Below are positions 41,804 through 50,290 of a stretch of DNA of 64,000 bases, in pieces. Positions within the stretch are counted from its first letter, which is position 1, and every line of letters begins with the position of its first letter. Under the pieces are notes generated by a model, which worked only from the letters and a program-made list of their open reading frames with translations, did not search any database and was not told where the DNA came from. The DNA is from Sphaerisporangium siamense (GTDB lineage: Bacteria > Actinomycetota > Actinomycetes > Streptosporangiales > Streptosporangiaceae). The position numbers and the translations under genes were made by a program. The DNA lies in the NCBI RefSeq assembly GCF_014205275.1, contig NZ_JACHND010000001.1, forward strand, positions 992,001 through 1,056,000, given 5' to 3'.

Positions 41804-42636
41804 AGTTCGGCATCGACACCTTCATCACCGACCAGACCATGCGACCCGCGGCGCTCGCCCGCGCCGTCGAGGAGCGCGGACTCGACACCCTGCTGGTCAC
41901 CGAGCATTCGCACATCCCCGTCCGCCGGGAGACGCCGTGGGCGGGAGGGCCGGAGCTTCCGCCGCACTACTACCGAAGCTACGACCCGTTCGTCGGCCTG
42001 GCCGCCGCGGCGACGGCGACGTCCCGGCTGCTGTTGGGCACCGCGGTCGCGCTCGCCGCGCAACGAGACGTCATCCATCTGGCGAAGGAGGTGGCCACCC
42101 TCGACCGGGTCAGCGACGGCCGGGTGCTCCTCGGCGTCGGTGTCGGGTGGAACAAGGAGGAGGCGCGCAACCATGGGATCCCATCGGATCGGCGCGGCGC
42201 GGCGCTCGACGAGAAGCTCGCCGCGCTGAAGGAGATCTGGACCCACGACGAGGCGGAGTTCCACGGCGAGTTCGTCGACTTCGATCCGATCTTCTCGTGG
42301 CCGAAGCCGGTGCAGCGCCCGCACCCGCCGATCCTGATCGGCGGCGAGAGCCGTCCGGCCGTACGGCGACTGCTGCGGTTCGGCGACGGGTGGCTGCCGC
42401 GGGTCAAGACCGCGCCCGAGGAGATCAGCCGCACCCGGGCCTGGCTGGCCGATCAGGGCCGGGCCGTCACCGTCACCGTCTGCGGCCTCCGGCCGGACGC
42501 GGCCGAGATCGAGCGCTTCGCCGCGATCGACGTCGAGGGTGTCACGTTCAGCCTCGCTCCGTTCCCGGCCGCCTCGCCGGACGCCCTGCGGTTCCTGGAC
42601 CAGGTCGCGGACGCCGTGGCGCGGTTCAACGCCTAG
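41800..42636 (+). CDS. F420-dependent LLM-class oxidoreductase (copy 3)
   Basis: A 278-residue luciferase-like protein of the F420 subgroup: GLDTLLVTEHSHIPVRRETPW, LLLGTAVALAAQRDVIHLAKEVATLD, GRVLLGVGVGWNKEEARNHG and PPILIGGESRPAVRRL. GVGVGWNxEE is typical of F420-dependent actinobacterial members. It is not a close paralogue of copies 1 and 2. GTG 41800 has GGAGG and overlaps the SDR stop (GTGA). Its TAG stop lies in the CTAG target of the adjacent insertion sequence and was kept by the target duplication. Confidence 0.9.
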   Translation: MKFGIDTFITDQTMRPAALARAVEERGLDTLLVTEHSHIPVRRETPWAGGPELPPHYYRSYDPFVGLAAAATATSRLLLGTAVALAAQRDVIHLAKEVATLDRVSDGRVLLGVGVGWNKEEARNHGIPSDRRGAALDEKLAALKEIWTHDEAEFHGEFVDFDPIFSWPKPVQRPHPPILIGGESRPAVRRLLRFGDGWLPRVKTAPEEISRTRAWLADQGRAVTVTVCGLRPDAAEIERFAAIDVEGVTFSLAPFPAASPDALRFLDQVADAVARFNA

Positions 42637-42699
42637 TAGTGCTTTGTTAGGTCGGCGTGTCGCGGGGTGCTGTGGCGGTGCGGGTAGTTTCATGCTGCG

Positions 42700-43941
42700 G
42701 TGACCCCTCATGAGCTTTCGGTTGTGCGGCAACGTCTTGAGGCGTTCGCGGCGGAGATGTTCGCGCCTTTGGCCCGCTCGGATCAGCGGGCCAAGGGGCT
42801 GACGTATGTGCGTGGGTTGCTGCTGGAGGGGCGGCGTAAGTCGATGCAGCCGATGGCCGAGCGGCTGGGGGTGGATCACCAAGGGTTGCAGCAGTTCGTG
42901 ACCACCTCGACGTGGGACACCGGGGCGGTGCGGGCCAGGGTGGCCCGCCGGGCGGTCGAGGTGGTGGGACCGGTGGCGTGGGTGGTCGACGACACGGGTT
43001 TCCCTAAGGACGGCACGGGCTCGCCGTGTGTGGCCCGGCAGTACTCCGGCACGTTGGGGAAGGTGGCGAACTGCCAGATCGGGGTGAGTGTCCACGCGGT
43101 CACCGACACCGCCTCCTGCCCGCTGGATTGGCGGCTGTTCGTTCCGGCGTCATGGGATGACCAGGCCGCCGGCGCCGAAACCCGTCCGCAGGTCCTCGCC
43201 CGGCGGGGCCGTTGCGGGATTGCCGAGGATGAGCATCACCGTCCCAAGTGGATGATGGCGGTGGAGATGCTCGATGCCCTGGCCGAAGCGGGGGTGCGGC
43301 CACCGCTGGTGGCCGCGGACGCCGGCTACGGCGACAACAGCCGGTTCCGCAGCGCCTTGGACGAACGCGGGATCGGGTACGTCGTGCAGGTCAAGGGTGA
43401 CGCTCTGGCCCACGCTGCTGAGGTGGTGCCGGTCGAGCGGGTCTGGCCGGGGCGTGGCCGGCCCCCGGTCCGGACCGGCCTGCGTTACCCGGGTACCGCG
43501 GTGAGCCTGGCCGAGCACGTCCAGGCCGCCGGCCGGGCCGCTACGGTGCCGATCACCTGGCGGGAGGGCTCCAAAGGGATCATGAGCTCTGAGTTCGTCT
43601 TTCTGCGGGTGCGCCCGGCCGGGCACCGGGTCGCCCGTGACAGCGACGGCACTCTGCCGGAGCGGTGGCTGATCGCCCAGTGGCCCGAACAGGAGGACGA
43701 GCCGGTCAAGTACTGGCTGTCCAGTCTGCCCGCCGGCACCGATCTGGCCGACCTGGTCCGGCTGGGAAAGATCCGCTGGCGGATCGAACACGACTACCGC
43801 GAACTCAAGACCGGCCTTGGACTCGACCACTTCGAGGGCCGCTCCTGGACCGGCTGGCACCGCCACGTCACCCTGGTCACCGCCGCACACCTGTTCATCA
43901 CCATGCTGCGCCTGGACCCAAAAGCGGCTGCGCCGGCCTGA
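42700..43941 (+). CDS. IS701-family transposase (zero-frame part)
   Basis: A 413-residue DDE transposase: VAWVVDDTGFPKDGTGSPCV (first Asp), LVAADAGYGDNSRF (second Asp) and IRWRIEHDYRELKTGLGLDHFEGRSW (Glu), then HVTLVTAAHLFITMLRL. The zero frame stops at 43941 after PKAAAPA. The normal family C-terminus (LTLYKVIRELQLLLATWTGACPTC) follows in the -1 frame up to 44057, so the full product needs a frameshift near 43917-43923. It starts at GTG 42700. Confidence 0.92.
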   Translation: MTPHELSVVRQRLEAFAAEMFAPLARSDQRAKGLTYVRGLLLEGRRKSMQPMAERLGVDHQGLQQFVTTSTWDTGAVRARVARRAVEVVGPVAWVVDDTGFPKDGTGSPCVARQYSGTLGKVANCQIGVSVHAVTDTASCPLDWRLFVPASWDDQAAGAETRPQVLARRGRCGIAEDEHHRPKWMMAVEMLDALAEAGVRPPLVAADAGYGDNSRFRSALDERGIGYVVQVKGDALAHAAEVVPVERVWPGRGRPPVRTGLRYPGTAVSLAEHVQAAGRAATVPITWREGSKGIMSSEFVFLRVRPAGHRVARDSDGTLPERWLIAQWPEQEDEPVKYWLSSLPAGTDLADLVRLGKIRWRIEHDYRELKTGLGLDHFEGRSWTGWHRHVTLVTAAHLFITMLRLDPKAAAPA

Positions 43942-44057
43942 CCCTCTACAAGGTCATCCGCGAGCTGCAGCTACTGCTCGCGACCTGGACCGGCGCATGC
44001 CCCACCTGCCACCGCTCACTGAAACGATTACGCCGCAACAGCCATCAACAGACCTAA
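43917..44057 (+). other. CCCAAAA slippery site and -1 frame C-terminus of IS701 transposase
   Basis: The heptamer C CCA AAA (43917-43923) has the X XXY YYZ form in the zero frame. A -1 slip there continues as SGCAGLTLYKVIRELQLLLA and ends at 44057, giving a normal transposase C-terminus with its CPTC motif. Either this is programmed frameshifting or the element carries a one-base insertion in a C/A run and is inactive. Confidence 0.6.
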
Positions 44058-44071
44058 CAAAGCACTACTAG

Positions 44072-45089
44072 GGCCTGTTTCAAAGACCGGTGAGCCAGTC
44101 GTTGATGGACGCGACGTGGATGGTGGCCTCGTAGCGGACGGCGAGCTTGTCGTACCTGGTCGCGATGGCTCGATGGCGTTTGAGCAGGTTGATACCGCAC
44201 TCCACCGCGTGGCGGGCGCGGTAGCCGGTGAGGTCGAACTTCGGAGGACGGCCACCATGGCTGCCACGCCGTAACCGGGCGGCAACGCGGTCGGCCGGTT
44301 CGGGGATGATGCACCTGATCCGGCGTCTGCGCAGGTGAGCACGGATCGCCCGTGAGGAGTAGGCCTTGTCGGCCAGCACCACCTCAGGCCGGGTCCGCGG
44401 CCGTCCCACGCCCGGCCGGGGAACCCTGATCGCAGCCATGACCGCCTCGAACTGCGGCGCATCCCCGCGCTGCCCGGCGGTCACCACCAGCGACAGCATC
44501 CGCCGGCTCTGCTCACAGGCCAGATGCAGCTTGGTCGTCCACCCACCCCGTGAGCGCCCCAGAGCGTGATCGGCGGGCTCGGTACGCACCCCACCGGGTG
44601 ACTCGGCCTGCGCCTGCGGGTGCCGCGCTGCGCCGGCCGCGTGTTGATGGGCACGCACGATCGTGGAGTCCACTCCGACCTGCCAGCCGATCAAGCCGGC
44701 GGCATCGGCCAGGGCCTGCAGCCCAGTGGCGATCTTGTGCCAGGCACCGGCACGCTGCCAGCGGCGAAACAGCCCGTACACCGCCTGCCAGGAGCCGTAA
44801 CACTCCGGCACATCCCGCCAGGGCGCCCCCACCCGCACCCGCCACCGAATCCCATCGATGAGCTGCCGCTTGCTCCACTTCGACGGCCGTCCTGATCTCC
44901 TTGGCGCGGGCAGCAGCGGCTCCAGCCGCGCCCATTGCGCATCGGTCAGGTCAAACCGCCTCGTCACCGCTAAGGTGGCCACGAGGTCTCCGGTGCTGGG
45001 GTTTTTCTTGGTCGATCAACCCTCTATCGGAGACCTCACTGCATGTCCCGACACGACACGCCGTCACACAGCGGACTTCGAAACAGGCC
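44072..45089 (-). mobile_element. IS5-family insertion sequence, complete
   Basis: A 1018-bp element with ends GGCCTGTTTCAAAG (44072-44085) and CTTCGAAACAGGCC (45076-45089), 13 of 14 matching, extending imperfectly inward. CTAG flanks it at 44068-44071 and 45090-45093, and the left copy is also the right target copy of the IS701 element. It encodes one transposase on the minus strand. Its order relative to IS701 cannot be told from the flanks alone. Confidence 0.9.
44080..44982 (-). CDS. IS5-family transposase
   Basis: A 300-residue single-frame DDE transposase: FDLTDAQWARLEPLLPAP at the start (DUF4096-like), WRDVPECYGSWQAVYGLFRRW, GVDSTIVRAHQHA (first Asp), VVLADKAYSSRAIRAHL (second Asp) and ARHAVECGINLLKRHRAIATRYDKLA (Glu and the YRE-like segment). 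It appears intact. GTG 44982 is the start used here, another GTG at 44967 is possible. Confidence 0.93.
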   Translation of the reverse strand: MATLAVTRRFDLTDAQWARLEPLLPAPRRSGRPSKWSKRQLIDGIRWRVRVGAPWRDVPECYGSWQAVYGLFRRWQRAGAWHKIATGLQALADAAGLIGWQVGVDSTIVRAHQHAAGAARHPQAQAESPGGVRTEPADHALGRSRGGWTTKLHLACEQSRRMLSLVVTAGQRGDAPQFEAVMAAIRVPRPGVGRPRTRPEVVLADKAYSSRAIRAHLRRRRIRCIIPEPADRVAARLRRGSHGGRPPKFDLTGYRARHAVECGINLLKRHRAIATRYDKLAVRYEATIHVASINDWLTGL

Positions 45090-45108
45090 CTAGCGGTGCG
45101 CACGGGCC

Positions 45109-46281
45109 TCACCGGAAGGCGGCGTGGCCGGTGAGCGCCTGGCCGATGACGAGCTGGTGGATCTCCGAGGTGCCCTCGTAGGTGAGCACCGACTCCAGGT
45201 TGTTCGCGTGCCGCATCACCGGGTACTCCAGGGTGATGCCGGCCGCGGCGAGGATCGTGCGGCATTCCCGGGCGATGGCGATGGCCTCCCGCACGTTGTT
45301 CAACTTGCCGAGGCTGACCTGTTCCGGCTGGAGGAGCCCGGCGTCCTTGAGCCGGCCGAGGTGCAGCGCGAGAAGCATCCCCTTGCCGAGTTCGAGGGTC
45401 ATGTCCGCCAGCTTGGCCTGGGTCAGCTGGTACGACGCGAGCTTGCGGTCGAAGATGTCGCGTTCCTGCGCGTAGGCGATCGCCGTCTCCAGGCAGTCAC
45501 GGGCGGCGCCGAGGGAACCGAACACGATGCCGAGGCGGGCCTCGTTCAGGCACGACAACGGCCCGGACAGCCCGCGCGCCCCGGGCAGCATCGCCGAGTC
45601 GGGAAGCCGCACATCGTCCAGCACCAGCTCGCTGGTCACCGAGGCCCGCAGGGACAGCTTCTTCTTGATCTCCGGAGCCGAGAAGCCGGGAGTGCCGGCC
45701 GGGACCAGGAAGCCCCGCACCTTGTCGTCCGTCTGCGCCCACACCACGGCCACGTCGGCGACGGAGCCGTTCGTGATCCACATCTTGTTCCCGTTCAGCA
45801 CCCAGTCGCCGCCGGCACGGGTGGCCCGGGTGCGCATCCCGCCGGGGTTGGAACCGAAGTCCGGCTCCGTCAGCCCGAAGCATCCGATGGCGTCCCCGGC
45901 GGCCATCCTCGGCAGCCACTCCTGTTTCTGCTCCTCCGAGCCCCAGCGGTGGATGGCGTACATCGCCAGCGAGCCCTGGACGCTGACCAGCGAACGCAGC
46001 CCGGAATCACCGGCCTCCAGCTCCAGGCACGCCAGCCCGTACGCCGTGGCGGAGGTGCCGGCGCAGCCGTAACCGTCCAGGTGCATGCCGAGCACCCCGA
46101 GCTCGCCCAGCTCCTGGGTCAGCTCACGGGCGGGGATCGATCCGGACTCGTACCACTCGGCCAGCCCGGGCCGGATCTTCTCCTGGACGAAGCGATGGAC
46201 CGTGTCGCGGATCGCGCGGTCCTCCTCGCTGATGAGCGAATCGGTCTCGAACAGGCCCAGTGGGCTGCGGGCAGTGGCCAT
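45109..46281 (-). CDS. Acyl-CoA dehydrogenase, glutaryl-CoA dehydrogenase type
   Basis: A 390-residue flavoprotein colinear with glutaryl-CoA dehydrogenase: GLRSLVSVQGSLAMYAIHRWGSEEQKQEWLP including the Arg that binds the substrate carboxylate in that enzyme, IGCFGLTEPDFGSNPGGM, KMWITNGSVADVAVVWAQ, KLSLRASVTSELVLDDV and NNLESVLTYEGTSEIHQLVIG with the catalytic Glu. It would oxidise (and perhaps decarboxylate) a dicarboxylyl-CoA. It faces the cluster across the insertion sequences and is divergent from a TetR gene, which probably controls it. Confidence 0.9.
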   Translation of the reverse strand: MATARSPLGLFETDSLISEEDRAIRDTVHRFVQEKIRPGLAEWYESGSIPARELTQELGELGVLGMHLDGYGCAGTSATAYGLACLELEAGDSGLRSLVSVQGSLAMYAIHRWGSEEQKQEWLPRMAAGDAIGCFGLTEPDFGSNPGGMRTRATRAGGDWVLNGNKMWITNGSVADVAVVWAQTDDKVRGFLVPAGTPGFSAPEIKKKLSLRASVTSELVLDDVRLPDSAMLPGARGLSGPLSCLNEARLGIVFGSLGAARDCLETAIAYAQERDIFDRKLASYQLTQAKLADMTLELGKGMLLALHLGRLKDAGLLQPEQVSLGKLNNVREAIAIARECRTILAAAGITLEYPVMRHANNLESVLTYEGTSEIHQLVIGQALTGHAAFR

Positions 46282-46303
46282 GGGATGAGCGCTCCTATCA
46301 TTT

Positions 46304-46320
46304 ACCTAACGCCGTTAGGT
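46304..46320. promoter_or_regulatory. 17-bp palindromic TetR operator candidate
   Basis: ACCTAACGCCGTTAGGT is a perfect inverted repeat around one central base, 23 bases before the dehydrogenase start and 87 before the TetR start. It is a typical TetR-family operator and probably controls both divergent genes. Confidence 0.75.
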
Positions 46321-46406
46321 GAACGATAGGCTGAGTCGGCAAGGATCGCAATCCCGGCCGCCAGCCGACGCGCGGCCGGACGGACGAGGTCGAGAGGCAG
46401 GACCCC

Positions 46407-47021
46407 ATGGCGCGCCCGGCACAACCGCTGCTGAACCGCGATCTCATCCGGGACACCGCGCTGGCGATCATCGACCGCCACGGCCTGGTCGGGCTGACCA
46501 TGCGAAGGCTGGCCGAGAAGCTCGGCGTCCAAGCGGCGTCGCTGTACACGCACTACCCCACCAAGGAGGACGTGCTGGACGCGGTGGCCAACCTGCTCGT
46601 GGCGCAGGTCGACACCTCAGGCTTCGAGCACGGCTGGCGCGAGGGCCTGCGCACGTGGGGACGCTCCTACCTGGGCGCCCTTGCCGCCCATCCGAACGCG
46701 GTACCGCTGATCGCCTCCGGCACCGGGCGCCGCGACACGTTCCTCGCGATGGCCAATGCCGTGCACGGTGGACTGACCGGCGCCGGTTGGCCCCCCCGGG
46801 TGGCCACGACCATCTCCGGCGCCGTGAAATACCTGGTGATCGGCGCGGCGTCCACCCCGTTCGCCAGCGGTTTCGCCGACGACGTCCAGGTCTACCTGGA
46901 CCGCTACCCCCACCTCACCCAGGCCCACCGCCTCCGCTCCGACGCCGAACGAATCGACCAGGAAAGCTTCGAACTCGGCCTGTCCTGCCTGATCCGCGGC
47001 CTCGAACCAGGGCCGGGGTGA
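46407..47021 (+). CDS. TetR-family transcriptional regulator
   Basis: A 204-residue TetR protein: LIRDTALAIIDRHGLVGLTMRRLAEKLGVQAASLYTHYPTKEDVL is the helix-turn-helix domain, closest in style to TetR(B/D)-like members, followed by a helical ligand domain. It is divergent from the glutaryl-CoA-dehydrogenase-type gene with the palindrome at 46304-46320 between them. Ligand is unknown, probably an acyl-CoA or acid of the pathway. Confidence 0.92.
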   Translation: MARPAQPLLNRDLIRDTALAIIDRHGLVGLTMRRLAEKLGVQAASLYTHYPTKEDVLDAVANLLVAQVDTSGFEHGWREGLRTWGRSYLGALAAHPNAVPLIASGTGRRDTFLAMANAVHGGLTGAGWPPRVATTISGAVKYLVIGAASTPFASGFADDVQVYLDRYPHLTQAHRLRSDAERIDQESFELGLSCLIRGLEPGPG

Positions 47022-47071
47022 CACGGCGTCGCGCGGTCAGGCGAGTGTTCAGGGGCGGGGGCGGTCGCCGT

Positions 47072-47641
47072 TCATTCCGCCGCGACGGTGGAGCGGGGCG
47101 TGTCCAGCCATTCCTTGTCGAGGTGCGCACCGGTCCGCGCCTCCAGGATGGCCATGGCCGTGGCACGGCGTGCGGGCCAGCGGCGCCGGGCCGCTTGCCT
47201 CAGCAGATCCATGTCGGCGCCGATCTCGTTCACGTGAGTGCCCCAGGCGTTCTCCGGGTCCAGGTCGGGGACTTCGACGACGATCTCACCCTCCAGAGCG
47301 ACGCGCAGTTTGCTCTGCCCTGTGATGTTCCATGACACGTGCCAGACCTCGGCGCCTTCGCTGAGCGACCTCGAGATCTCCGGCCGGCCGGTGTAGGAGA
47401 TGTCGTTCGCCTCGAACAGCATCGTCGACGTCCGGACCAGCCCGAAGGAGATCTCTCCGGAGATCCCCGGCTCGGACGTGTACACGTCAGGAGCGTCGCC
47501 GAGGCCGAGGCGCGCGACCACATCCTCCGTCGACAGGCTGCCGTCGCGGGGGGTGACAACGGTCCAGCCCATGGAGGTTCCGAGCCAGGCGAGCTCGGTC
47601 ATCAAGGACTTATAGCGCGCGATCATCGGTTGCAGATCCAT
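47072..47641 (-). CDS. Hypothetical protein
   Basis: A 189-residue soluble protein, starting MDLQPMIARYKSLMTELAWL and containing LSTEDVVARLGLGDAPDVYTSEPGIS and WHVSWNITGQSKLRVALEG. The arrangement is reminiscent of actinobacterial DUF6461-type proteins (an ORF that compares time- or position-dependent signals), but I cannot confirm the family. Composition is codon-normal for the window. No signal peptide or membrane helix is seen. Its ribosome site is weak, and a strong hairpin ends 30 bases before its start. Confidence 0.7.
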   Translation of the reverse strand: MDLQPMIARYKSLMTELAWLGTSMGWTVVTPRDGSLSTEDVVARLGLGDAPDVYTSEPGISGEISFGLVRTSTMLFEANDISYTGRPEISRSLSEGAEVWHVSWNITGQSKLRVALEGEIVVEVPDLDPENAWGTHVNEIGADMDLLRQAARRRWPARRATAMAILEARTGAHLDKEWLDTPRSTVAAE

Positions 47642-47670
47642 GACATGTGCTCTCTGGTGGAAGAGGACGT

Positions 47671-47705
47671 CCTCGCCGCCGCCGGGTCGCCCGGCGGCGG
47701 CGAGG
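47671..47705. terminator. Strong 16-bp perfect hairpin (terminator candidate)
   Basis: CCTCGCCGCCGCCGGG (47671-47686), loop TCG, and the exact complement (47690-47705). It lies after the DMT-transporter remnant and before the hypothetical gene (both minus strand). It lacks a T tract, as usual in actinobacteria, and probably ended the transcript of the now truncated gene. Confidence 0.65.
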
Positions 47706-47715
47706 AGTTACGCGT

Positions 47716-47841
47716 GCCGTAGAGAACGCCGGCCACCGGGTCGCTGATGGTGATCGCCGGTTGGGCGGCGATCAGGGAACCGCTCTGGAACGCGTTCTGG
47801 AGCAGGAAGAAGCTGCATATGCCGGTGGCCACCAGTGTTTT
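47716..47841 (-). pseudogene. C-terminal remnant of a DMT-family transporter
   Basis: About 40 codons, VATGICSFFLLQNAF then QSGSLIAAQPAITISDPVAGVLYG, match a helix pair near the C-terminus of drug/metabolite exporters (typically FFLLQxAFxxGxLxAxQPxxTxxDPLxxxxxG). Nothing upstream encodes the remaining helices, and the frame runs into the hairpin downstream. It is best read as the remains of a deleted gene. Confidence 0.65.
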
Positions 47842-47934
47842 CCATGATCCATGAAACGCGGCCCTCTCGTGCCAGGCCGAGGCCCACGGCGGCGCGCGGT
47901 CGTCGGGATGCGGGTTCTGCGGGCGCTTCGAGGG

Positions 47935-49455
47935 TCAGTGGCCGCCGGTCAGTTCGCCGGACAGGGTGGTGTGGATCTTGGCGCTGGGCTCGTTGAGGCC
48001 GACGATCTCCACGGTCTTGCCGCGGGCGGCGTACTTGGTCTCCACCGCGTCCAGCGCGGCCACGGAGGAAGCGTCCCAGATGTGCGCGTCCGACAGGTCG
48101 ATGATCACATGGTCGGGATCGCCGGCGTAGTCGAACCGGGTGACGAGGTCGTTGCTGGAGGCGAAGAACAACTCGCCGGTGACGGCGTAGATGACGTGAC
48201 CGCCCTCGGGGTCGGCGGCGGAGGTGACCTCGGCCAGGTGGGCGACGCGGCGGGCGAAGACGACCATGGCGGCCAGGCTGCCGACGACCACGCCGATGGC
48301 CAGGTTGTGGGTGGCGACCACGACGGCGACGGTGACGGCCATGACGGTGGTCTCACCGATGGGCATGCGCTTGAGAGTGGCCGGGGTGACCGAATGCCAG
48401 TCGAAGGTGCCGACCGAGACCAGGATCATCACCGCGACCAGGGCGGCCATCGGGATCTGGGAGACCAGCGGGCCGAAGACGATGCACAGAATCATCAGGA
48501 AGGCGCCGGCGCAGAACGTGGACAGCCGGGTGCGGGCGCCGCCGGCCTTCACGTTGATCATCGTCTGACCGATCATGGCACAGCCGCCCATGCCGCCGAA
48601 GAAGCCGGTGACGATGTTGGCGATGCCCTGCCCGATGGATTCGCGGGTCTTGGAGGAACGGGTGTCGGTCAGGTCATCGACCAGCTTGGCGGTCATCAGC
48701 GATTCCATCAGCCCGACCAGGGCGAAGCCCAGCGCGTAGGGAGCGATGAGCGCCAGGGTGGCCGGGGTGAAGGGCACATCCGGCAGGCCGGGCACCGGCA
48801 GCGCCGACGGCAGCGCGCCGCGGTCGCCGACCGTGGGCACGGCCAGGTGGGCGCCGACGGTCAGGGCGGTGAGCGCGGCGATGGAGACGAGCGGCGCCGG
48901 GACGGCCTTGGTCAGGCGGGGCAGCGCCACCATCAGGGCGAGCGCGCCACCGACCAGCGGGTAGACGATCCAGGGGACGTCGACGAGTTCGGGCACCTGC
49001 GCCATGAAGATCAGGATGGCGAGCGCGTTGACGAAGCCGACCATGACGCCGCGCGGGACGAAGCGCATCAGCCTGGCCACGCCGAGCGCGCCGAGCAGGA
49101 TCTGGATCAGGCCGCCCAGGATGACGGTGGCGACCAGGTAGCCCAGGCCGTGCTCGCGGGCCAGGGGTGCGACGACGAGCGCGATGGCGCCGGTGGCGGC
49201 GGAGATCATGGCGGGGCGGCCGCCGGCGATGGCGATGACCACGGCCATGGTGAAGGAGGCGAACAGTCCGACGCTGGGGTCGACGCCGGCGATGATGGAG
49301 AACGAGATCGCGTCGGGGATGAGGGCGAGGGCGACGACCAGCCCGGACAGGATCTCGGTGCGGGCCACCGAAGGCGTCAGCCAGGCGGGGCGTCCGGCCC
49401 GCAGCCGGGCGGCCAGGGACGCGGACGGTCGGGCGGGCACAGATGAGCTGGGCAA
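47935..49455 (-). CDS. SulP-family anion transporter with STAS domain
   Basis: A 506-residue inorganic anion transporter: [35 protein letters not shown] is the SulP signature, and [25 protein letters not shown] with [20 protein letters not shown] forms the central core. A short STAS domain ends it ([23 protein letters not shown]). Substrate could be sulfate, bicarbonate or another anion. The TTG start at 49455 has AAGGA before it. It is divergent from a MerR gene with a palindrome between them. Confidence 0.93.
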   Translation of the reverse strand: MPSSSVPARPSASLAARLRAGRPAWLTPSVARTEILSGLVVALALIPDAISFSIIAGVDPSVGLFASFTMAVVIAIAGGRPAMISAATGAIALVVAPLAREHGLGYLVATVILGGLIQILLGALGVARLMRFVPRGVMVGFVNALAILIFMAQVPELVDVPWIVYPLVGGALALMVALPRLTKAVPAPLVSIAALTALTVGAHLAVPTVGDRGALPSALPVPGLPDVPFTPATLALIAPYALGFALVGLMESLMTAKLVDDLTDTRSSKTRESIGQGIANIVTGFFGGMGGCAMIGQTMINVKAGGARTRLSTFCAGAFLMILCIVFGPLVSQIPMAALVAVMILVSVGTFDWHSVTPATLKRMPIGETTVMAVTVAVVVATHNLAIGVVVGSLAAMVVFARRVAHLAEVTSAADPEGGHVIYAVTGELFFASSNDLVTRFDYAGDPDHVIIDLSDAHIWDASSVAALDAVETKYAARGKTVEIVGLNEPSAKIHTTLSGELTGGH

Positions 49456-49597
49456 CAGGCATCCTTACAGGAGCGGCCCCGCACGGGGCGGCGACTCGGC
49501 CCGCACCGGTGCATGTCGTCGGGGGGGCCGGAGGTGACAGGGTGGCGGTATGTCCGGCTGCGCTGGAGGGGCCAGTGTGGGACCGCCGCGGCCAACC

Positions 49598-49617
49598 CTA
49601 CCCTAACGTTAGGGTAG
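49598..49617. promoter_or_regulatory. 20-bp perfect palindrome, MerR operator candidate
   Basis: CTACCCTAACGTTAGGGTAG, perfectly self-complementary, lies in the 232-bp gap between the SulP (minus) and MerR (plus) genes. MerR proteins bind such dyads in the spacer of their target promoters. It is most likely the MerR autoregulation site, and may also act on the transporter. Confidence 0.75.
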
Positions 49618-49687
49618 AGATTCGGCGGGGCCGGACAATGGCGCCCGCACGGACGTACCCGGCTGAGCAGTGAGGTCATGAGAAAAG

Positions 49688-50158
49688 ATGGACGGTTCAG
49701 CGCTTTCCGCCGCCGGTGACGAGGTTCCGTCTTCGGGGCACAGTGGTAAAGATCACCTGCACATCGGGCAGGTGGCGGCGCGGACCGAGCTGTCGCTGCG
49801 CACCATCCGGCACTACGACGACGTAGGCCTCGTGCGGCCCTCGGCGCGCAGCCAGGGCGGCTTCCGGCTCTACACCGAGGCCGACGTGGCGCGGCTGATG
49901 GTGATCCGCCGGATGAAGCCGCTGGGCTTCACACTGGATGAGATGGGCGAGTTGCTGTCCATCACCGACCTGCTCGACGCGGGCGACACGGCGGGCCTGA
50001 AGGCGGCGGAGCGTGAGCGGTTGCTGCTGCGGCTGGGCCGGTTCGAGCAGGCCACCCGTGAGCGTTGCGAGACGTTGCGCACCCAGCTGAGCCGAGCCGA
50101 GGAGTTCGCCGCCGACCTGCGACGGCGCGCCGGCCAACTCACCACCGACACGCCTTGA
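49688..50158 (+). CDS. MerR-family transcriptional regulator
   Basis: A 156-residue MerR protein: LHIGQVAARTELSLRTIRHYDDVGLVRPSARSQGGFRLYTEADVARL is the winged helix, followed by a long coiled dimerisation helix (ERLLLRLGRFEQATRERCETLRTQL). No Cys metal site is present in the C-terminus, so it is not a metal sensor. It probably regulates the divergent SulP gene through the palindrome. Confidence 0.92.
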   Translation: MDGSALSAAGDEVPSSGHSGKDHLHIGQVAARTELSLRTIRHYDDVGLVRPSARSQGGFRLYTEADVARLMVIRRMKPLGFTLDEMGELLSITDLLDAGDTAGLKAAERERLLLRLGRFEQATRERCETLRTQLSRAEEFAADLRRRAGQLTTDTP

Positions 50159-50290
50159 CCACCTCTGAGCGGCCCGAAGGTACGACACTTCGCGAGTGAT
50201 CGAGTAGTCAGCACCATAAGAGTGGTTTCTGGGCATCGGCCCGCCGTGTTCGCGCGCCGTCCATGATCGGGCGTTGCTACGCTCGCTCGC

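Larger units (their letters stand above)
42637..44067 (+). mobile_element. IS701-family insertion sequence, complete
   Basis: A 1431-bp element bounded by perfect 17-bp inverted ends TAGTGCTTTGTTAGGTC (42637-42653) and its complement (44051-44067). It is flanked by 4-bp CTAG copies at 42633-42636 and 44068-44071, the target duplication expected for this family. It encodes one DDE transposase. The left CTAG contains the stop codon of the F420-type oxidoreductase, so insertion did not damage that gene. Confidence 0.93.
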
